A stretch of 44,832 bases of DNA from Mesostigma viride. Lineage: Eukaryota; Streptophyta; Mesostigmatophyceae; Mesostigmatales; Mesostigmataceae. The position numbers and the translations under genes were made by a program. Numbering within the stretch: the first letter of the stretch is position 1; the number at the start of each line of letters is the position of its first letter. The notes beneath the pieces are model-generated. The model did not search any database. It saw only the letters and a list, made by a program, of their open reading frames with translations, and was not told where the DNA came from. Location: contig RPFO01001939.1 of NCBI GenBank assembly GCA_009746045.1, positions 1 to 44,832 on the forward strand. The letters are read 5' to 3'. This document shows positions 43,565-44,832 of the stretch, in pieces.

Positions 43565-43610
43565 AAAAATTCATAAACATTAATTTATTATTTTATATAA
43601 CAAGTTACTA
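43565..43610 (-). promoter_or_regulatory. AT-rich promoter block, copy 2
   Basis: On the reverse strand TAACTTGTTATATAAAATAA followed by TAAATTAATGTTTAT lies 25-70 bp before the second MYND gene and overlaps the end of the upstream gene. It resembles the block at 42719-42777 and contains a TATATAAAA core. Confidence 0.45.
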
Positions 43611-43831
43611 TTCCTCGGAATAGTTTTTTTTTAGCCATTCCACAAACACATGCGTCACAAAGACCTTCCAGGCTTTCTCAAGAACTTGTCCCCCTGATGT
43701 TTTTGAGTATTCAAACTCGTCATCCGAAAAACCAACTCCGGCACATCCTCCGAGAGGGTCTCTAAGTTGTCATCGGCTTTCCTTTTGCGCTTGTGGTTTC
43801 CGAAGCATTTTTTTGGTTCTTCTTCTGACAT
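43608..43831 (-). CDS. Small basic/acidic protein, one frame break
   Basis: MSEEEPKKCFGNHKRKRKADDN begins at 43831, a few bases after GGTTGCAG. The frame then shifts by one base near 43765 to continue VGFSDDEFEYSKTSGG...EKAWKVFVTHVFVEWLKKNYSEE, stop at 43608, about 75 aa. A KRKRK cluster may be a nuclear signal. Function unknown; the AWKV end faintly resembles the VWKV end of the 66-aa protein. Confidence 0.4.
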
Positions 43832-43939
43832 TTGTTCTGCAACCATGGAGTCATTTCGAGGGGGGTGTGGTTTAACGGGTGCAGATTTAAAGTAATTTGT
43901 TTTAGGTGAACGATGGTAAAAACTTCATTAGATATTTTA

Positions 43940-44370
43940 AACGAACGAGAAGCAACAGAAACGACGGCGGGCGTAACTATCATGGGAAACTTGATATCAC
44001 AAGATCACAATGGACACGAACGCGCTGCAACTTTCACGACATATTCTTCGACATCGAAAATAAAAAAGAAACGACGGCGGGCGTAACTATCATGAAACAT
44101 TGATCTTACAAGACAGCTGACGGGGATGCAACTTTCACGACAAACACTTCGACATCGAAGATGCAAAAGAAACGACGGCGGGCGTAACTATCATGGAAAG
44201 ATTGAGCTTACAAGATGACAAGTTAACTGACGGGGGTGCATCTTTCACGAGATATATTTCGACATCGAAAAGGCAAAAGAAACGACGGCGGGCGTAACTA
44301 GCACAACCAATGTTGGTCATGTGCTCTTCCAGTAAGAGAAGAAACGACGGCGGGCGTAACTATCACACGG
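43940..44370. repeat. ~105-bp tandem repeat with GAAACGACGGCGGGCGTAAC
   Basis: Five units with the core at 43957, 44067, 44167, 44277 and 44339. The first four also carry GCAACTTTCACGAC-like and CTTCGACATCGAAAA stretches; the last is truncated. The core is a variant of the motif found throughout 38-42.5 kb. No coding signal. Confidence 0.9.
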
Positions 44371-44410
44371 TCCAGGAAGAGTGACGTTGGCAGAATTATG
44401 GTGTTTGTAA

Positions 44411-44832
<422 letters not shown>

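Overview
This is a eukaryotic window. At least five genes are split by GT-AG introns of about 120-230 bp (some much longer), their exons join in phase, TATA-like and AATAAA-like signals are present, and there is no bacterial operon or ribosome-binding-site structure. GC-rich coding exons sit in very repeat-rich DNA, and plant/algal-type CCCTAAA units are embedded in one microsatellite. A protist or alga, possibly a green alga, is my inference; the sequence does not prove it.

Layout. 0-1.06 kb: AT-rich dispersed element with a (CCCT)n core. 1.08-2.26 kb (-): protein kinase broken by one base. 2.3-3.2 kb: perfect palindromes and repeats between divergent genes. 3.5-4.46 kb (+): intact 2OG-Fe(II) dioxygenase-like gene. 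4.67-5.32 kb: (TCAC)n. 6.2-9.8 kb (-): five-exon pogo/Tigger-type DDE transposase gene with an unusual acidic, repeat and SH3-barrel-like C-terminal extension. 10.0-11.15 kb: a 106-bp tandem repeat, then the same palindrome/GTGTACACC repeats seen at 2.8-3.2 kb. 11.2-14.3 kb (+): four-exon gene ending in a USP-like cysteine-protease domain. 15.6-24.6 kb (+): seven-exon large transposase-like gene whose introns hold an 88-bp minisatellite and a 2.4-kb head-to-head 187-bp satellite. 25.5-27.4 kb (-): three-exon unknown gene with microsatellites in an intron. 27.57-32.21 kb: CCCT/CCAT array. 33.0-33.7 kb (-): BAH-like gene. 34.1-36.1 kb: third copy of the palindrome repeats, a 103-bp duplicated insert and a ~560-bp hairpin. 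36.3-43.8 kb (-): compact cluster of small same-strand genes including two MYND-finger proteins. 43.9-44.8 kb: tandem repeats and (GA)n.

Three themes link the regions. First, mobile DNA dominates: two transposase genes, a cysteine protease that may belong to one of them, and several dispersed repeat families. Second, the same palindrome and GTGTACACC repeats lie in three gene-upstream regions, two of them between divergent genes, and a different inverted motif (CG[AC]C-N4-G[GT]CG) recurs 15 times across the 38-44 kb cluster. Third, most multi-exon genes and several small ones need one-base corrections, usually at C/G or A/T runs. Either the assembly is unpolished or many genes are decaying; this has to be settled before any gene here is called dead or alive.
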